From NCBI RefSeq assembly GCF_023715615.1, contig NZ_JAMBOM010000001.1:682001-746000 (forward strand): a DNA stretch of 64,000 nt, read 5' to 3'. Both the position numbers and the translations under genes were made by a program. Origin of the DNA: Sporosarcina aquimarina. Its GTDB lineage: Bacteria; Bacillota; Bacilli; Bacillales_A; Planococcaceae. Numbering within the stretch: position 1 is the stretch's first letter; each line of letters starts with the position of its first letter. The notes beneath the pieces are model-generated. The model did not search any database. It was not told the DNA's origin and saw only the letters and a program-made list of their open reading frames with translations. Below are positions 63,017-64,000 of the stretch, piece by piece.

Positions 63017-63568
63017 ATGTTTGACGGGAAAAGCAAAGTACGATCAGAAGTAATTGCATTAGCAACAAAAGAAGCGTTGCAGCGCCGAGGGGTCGAGCTG
63101 ATAGATATTGCAAAAATCGTTTATGAAATGCAAGCGCCTTATAATGAAGAGTTACAGCTTGAACAATGTGTGGACTCTGTCGTAAATGTATTGAAAAAGC
63201 GTGAACTTCAACATGCAATCCTAGTCGGCATTGAGCTGGACGAGCTTTGTGAACAAGGCAAATTATCAAAACCGTTACAAGATATCGTTGAGTCAGATGA
63301 AGGCCTTTTCGGAGTGGATGAAACAATAGCTTTAGGAGCAGTATTTACGTATGGATCGATTGCAGTGACAACGTTTGGTCACTTGGATAAAAACAAAGTA
63401 GGTATTATTAATGATTTAGATACTAAAAAAGGAAATAAAGTCCATACATTTTTAGATGACTTAGTTGCTAGTGTTGCTTCATGTGCGGCAGCTCGAATTG
63501 CCCATCGTTCACGAGATTTGGAAGAAGCCGGTTTGACGTTTGACGATGTGAAGGATGCTGCCAAATAA
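63017..63568 (+). CDS. Phosphatidylglycerophosphatase A family protein (YutG-like)
   Basis: A 183-residue protein of the PgpA/YutG family. The ESDEGLFGVDETIALGAVFTYGSIAVTTFG segment and the FLDDLVASVASCAAARIAHR part are typical. Most of the chain is cytosolic, unlike the membrane-bound E. coli PgpA. The role in phospholipid synthesis is therefore inferred. The start at 63017 is 9 nt behind AAGGGG; the ATG at 63008 is too near. Confidence 0.8.
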   Translation: MFDGKSKVRSEVIALATKEALQRRGVELIDIAKIVYEMQAPYNEELQLEQCVDSVVNVLKKRELQHAILVGIELDELCEQGKLSKPLQDIVESDEGLFGVDETIALGAVFTYGSIAVTTFGHLDKNKVGIINDLDTKKGNKVHTFLDDLVASVASCAAARIAHRSRDLEEAGLTFDDVKDAAK

Positions 63569-63591
63569 GAAAATGACCAAAAACTACATTT

Positions 63592-63624
63592 GAAAAGAGT
63601 GATGAATCACTCTTTTCTTTTTTT
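63592..63624 (+). terminator. Rho-independent terminator after the PgpA-like gene
   Basis: AAAAGAGTGAT / ATCACTCTTTT stem followed by CTTTTTTT. Confidence 0.9.
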
Positions 63625-63674
63625 ATATATACATAATGAAAACGGTTGCAAATAATTTTGTTTTCTGAAAAAGA

Positions 63675-63710
63675 TTGACAATTGAACCCGCTTACATGGT
63701 AGAATATACA
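63675..63710 (+). promoter_or_regulatory. Predicted promoter of the TAXI lipoprotein gene
   Basis: Two overlapping options: TTGAAC (63682-63687), 17 nt, TATACA (63705-63710); or the perfect TTGACA (63675-63680) with TAGAAT 19 nt downstream. Confidence 0.5.
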
Positions 63711-63744
63711 TTACTAGAGGAATAGATAAATAGGGGGTTATTGG

Positions 63745-64000
63745 ATGAATAAGAAACTTTTAGGGCTCATCTCGATGCTACTCATTGCAGTGCTTGCACT
63801 TGCAGCGTGTGGCACATCGGATGATGCTGGGGAAAAGGAAGATGGAGCAAAAGGGGATTCAGATAGCAGTAAAGAGTATAAGTTCCTTAGTGTATTAACT
63901 GGAGGAACTCAAGGTACGTACTACGCTCTTGGTGGTGCCATTGCAGAGTTCATCGAAAAAGATACAGGTGTGAAAACATCAGCTGAAGTATCTCAGGCTT
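63745..64000 (+). CDS. TAXI family TRAP transporter substrate-binding lipoprotein, 5' end only
   Basis: The first 85 codons are present. A lipoprotein signal peptide ends at LAAC (Cys about 22), followed by an acidic Ser/Asp/Lys-rich linker. The mature domain starts EYKFLSVLTGGTQGTYYALGGAIAEFIEK. The TGGTQGTYY motif is characteristic of TAXI solute receptors, which bind dicarboxylates or amino acids such as glutamate for tripartite ATP-independent transporters. GGGGG lies before the ATG at good spacing. The transporter subunits would be expected beyond the window. Confidence 0.85.
   Translation, partial: MNKKLLGLISMLLIAVLALAACGTSDDAGEKEDGAKGDSDSSKEYKFLSVLTGGTQGTYYALGGAIAEFIEKDTGVKTSAEVSQA

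Overview
The window looks like chromosome of an endospore-forming, flagellated, low-to-mid GC Bacillota, most likely of the Planococcaceae and Sporosarcina-like. This rests on gene content and gene order: long blocks follow the Bacillus subtilis order (flaG-fliD-fliS-fliT-hpf-secA-prfB; cccB-ftsE-ftsX-ctpB-minJ-csbA; yhjE-addB-addA-yisK-yisL; yitS-yitU-yitV-yitW; fabH-fabF-trpS-spx-mecA-coiA-pepF-roxS-yjbH-yjbI-cwlQ-yjbL-relQ-nadK-rluD-prpE; cotO-cotZ; yjcF-yjcG-yjcH). Blocks that lie apart in B. subtilis are joined here. No rRNA, tRNA, prophage, insertion sequence or CRISPR was found. No database search was possible, so all names come from recognising protein families by eye.

Layout. 1-4.0 kb: end of a flagellar filament cluster and a chemoreceptor. 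4.2-9.7 kb: PilZ protein, ribosome hibernation factor, SecA, and release factor 2 with its programmed +1 frameshift. 9.8-18.8 kb: cytochrome c551, FtsEX with an M23 hydrolase, a membrane protein plus thioredoxin pair, CtpB, MinJ, CsbA. 18.9-30 kb: AzlCD exporter (minus strand), a VTT/DedA-like protein, the AddAB nuclease-helicase and a DUF418 protein. 30-36.6 kb: YisK, YisL, a membrane-anchored degenerate GH13 protein and the yit genes. 36.7-42.3 kb: a ClpB-type disaggregase without its N-domain behind a CtsR operator, then fabHF behind a FapR operator. 42.3-55.3 kb: trpS with a T-box, then a stress and competence block in which Spx, its degradation adaptor YjbH, MecA, CoiA and the small RNA RoxS/RsaE lie close together. 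55.3-61.1 kb: MgtE, then sporulation genes (CotO, CotZ, a YhcN-like lipoprotein, SpoVAC-AD-AEB, a YjcZ-like peptide, SpoVIF) with recognisable sigma-K and sigma-G promoters. 61.1-64 kb: yjcFGH, a PgpA/YutG-like protein and the start of a TAXI substrate-binding lipoprotein.

The least explained feature is a set of five long intergenic arrays (about 5.4-5.9, 20.8-21.45, 31.7-32.04, 39.0-39.5 and 49.1-49.5 kb). Their sequences differ, but all are built from imperfect direct repeats of about 20-21 nt. Four of them carry a core readable as (T/C)G(A/C)TC(A/G), with A and C often alternating from unit to unit; the fifth carries the C form on the opposite strand in nearly every unit. Two helical turns per unit, the confinement to intergenic space and the alternation suggest a common but unknown function or origin. 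Other points worth checking are an apparent AUA start codon for coiA, the missing GH13 catalytic aspartates, and a LexA-like site upstream of addBA.
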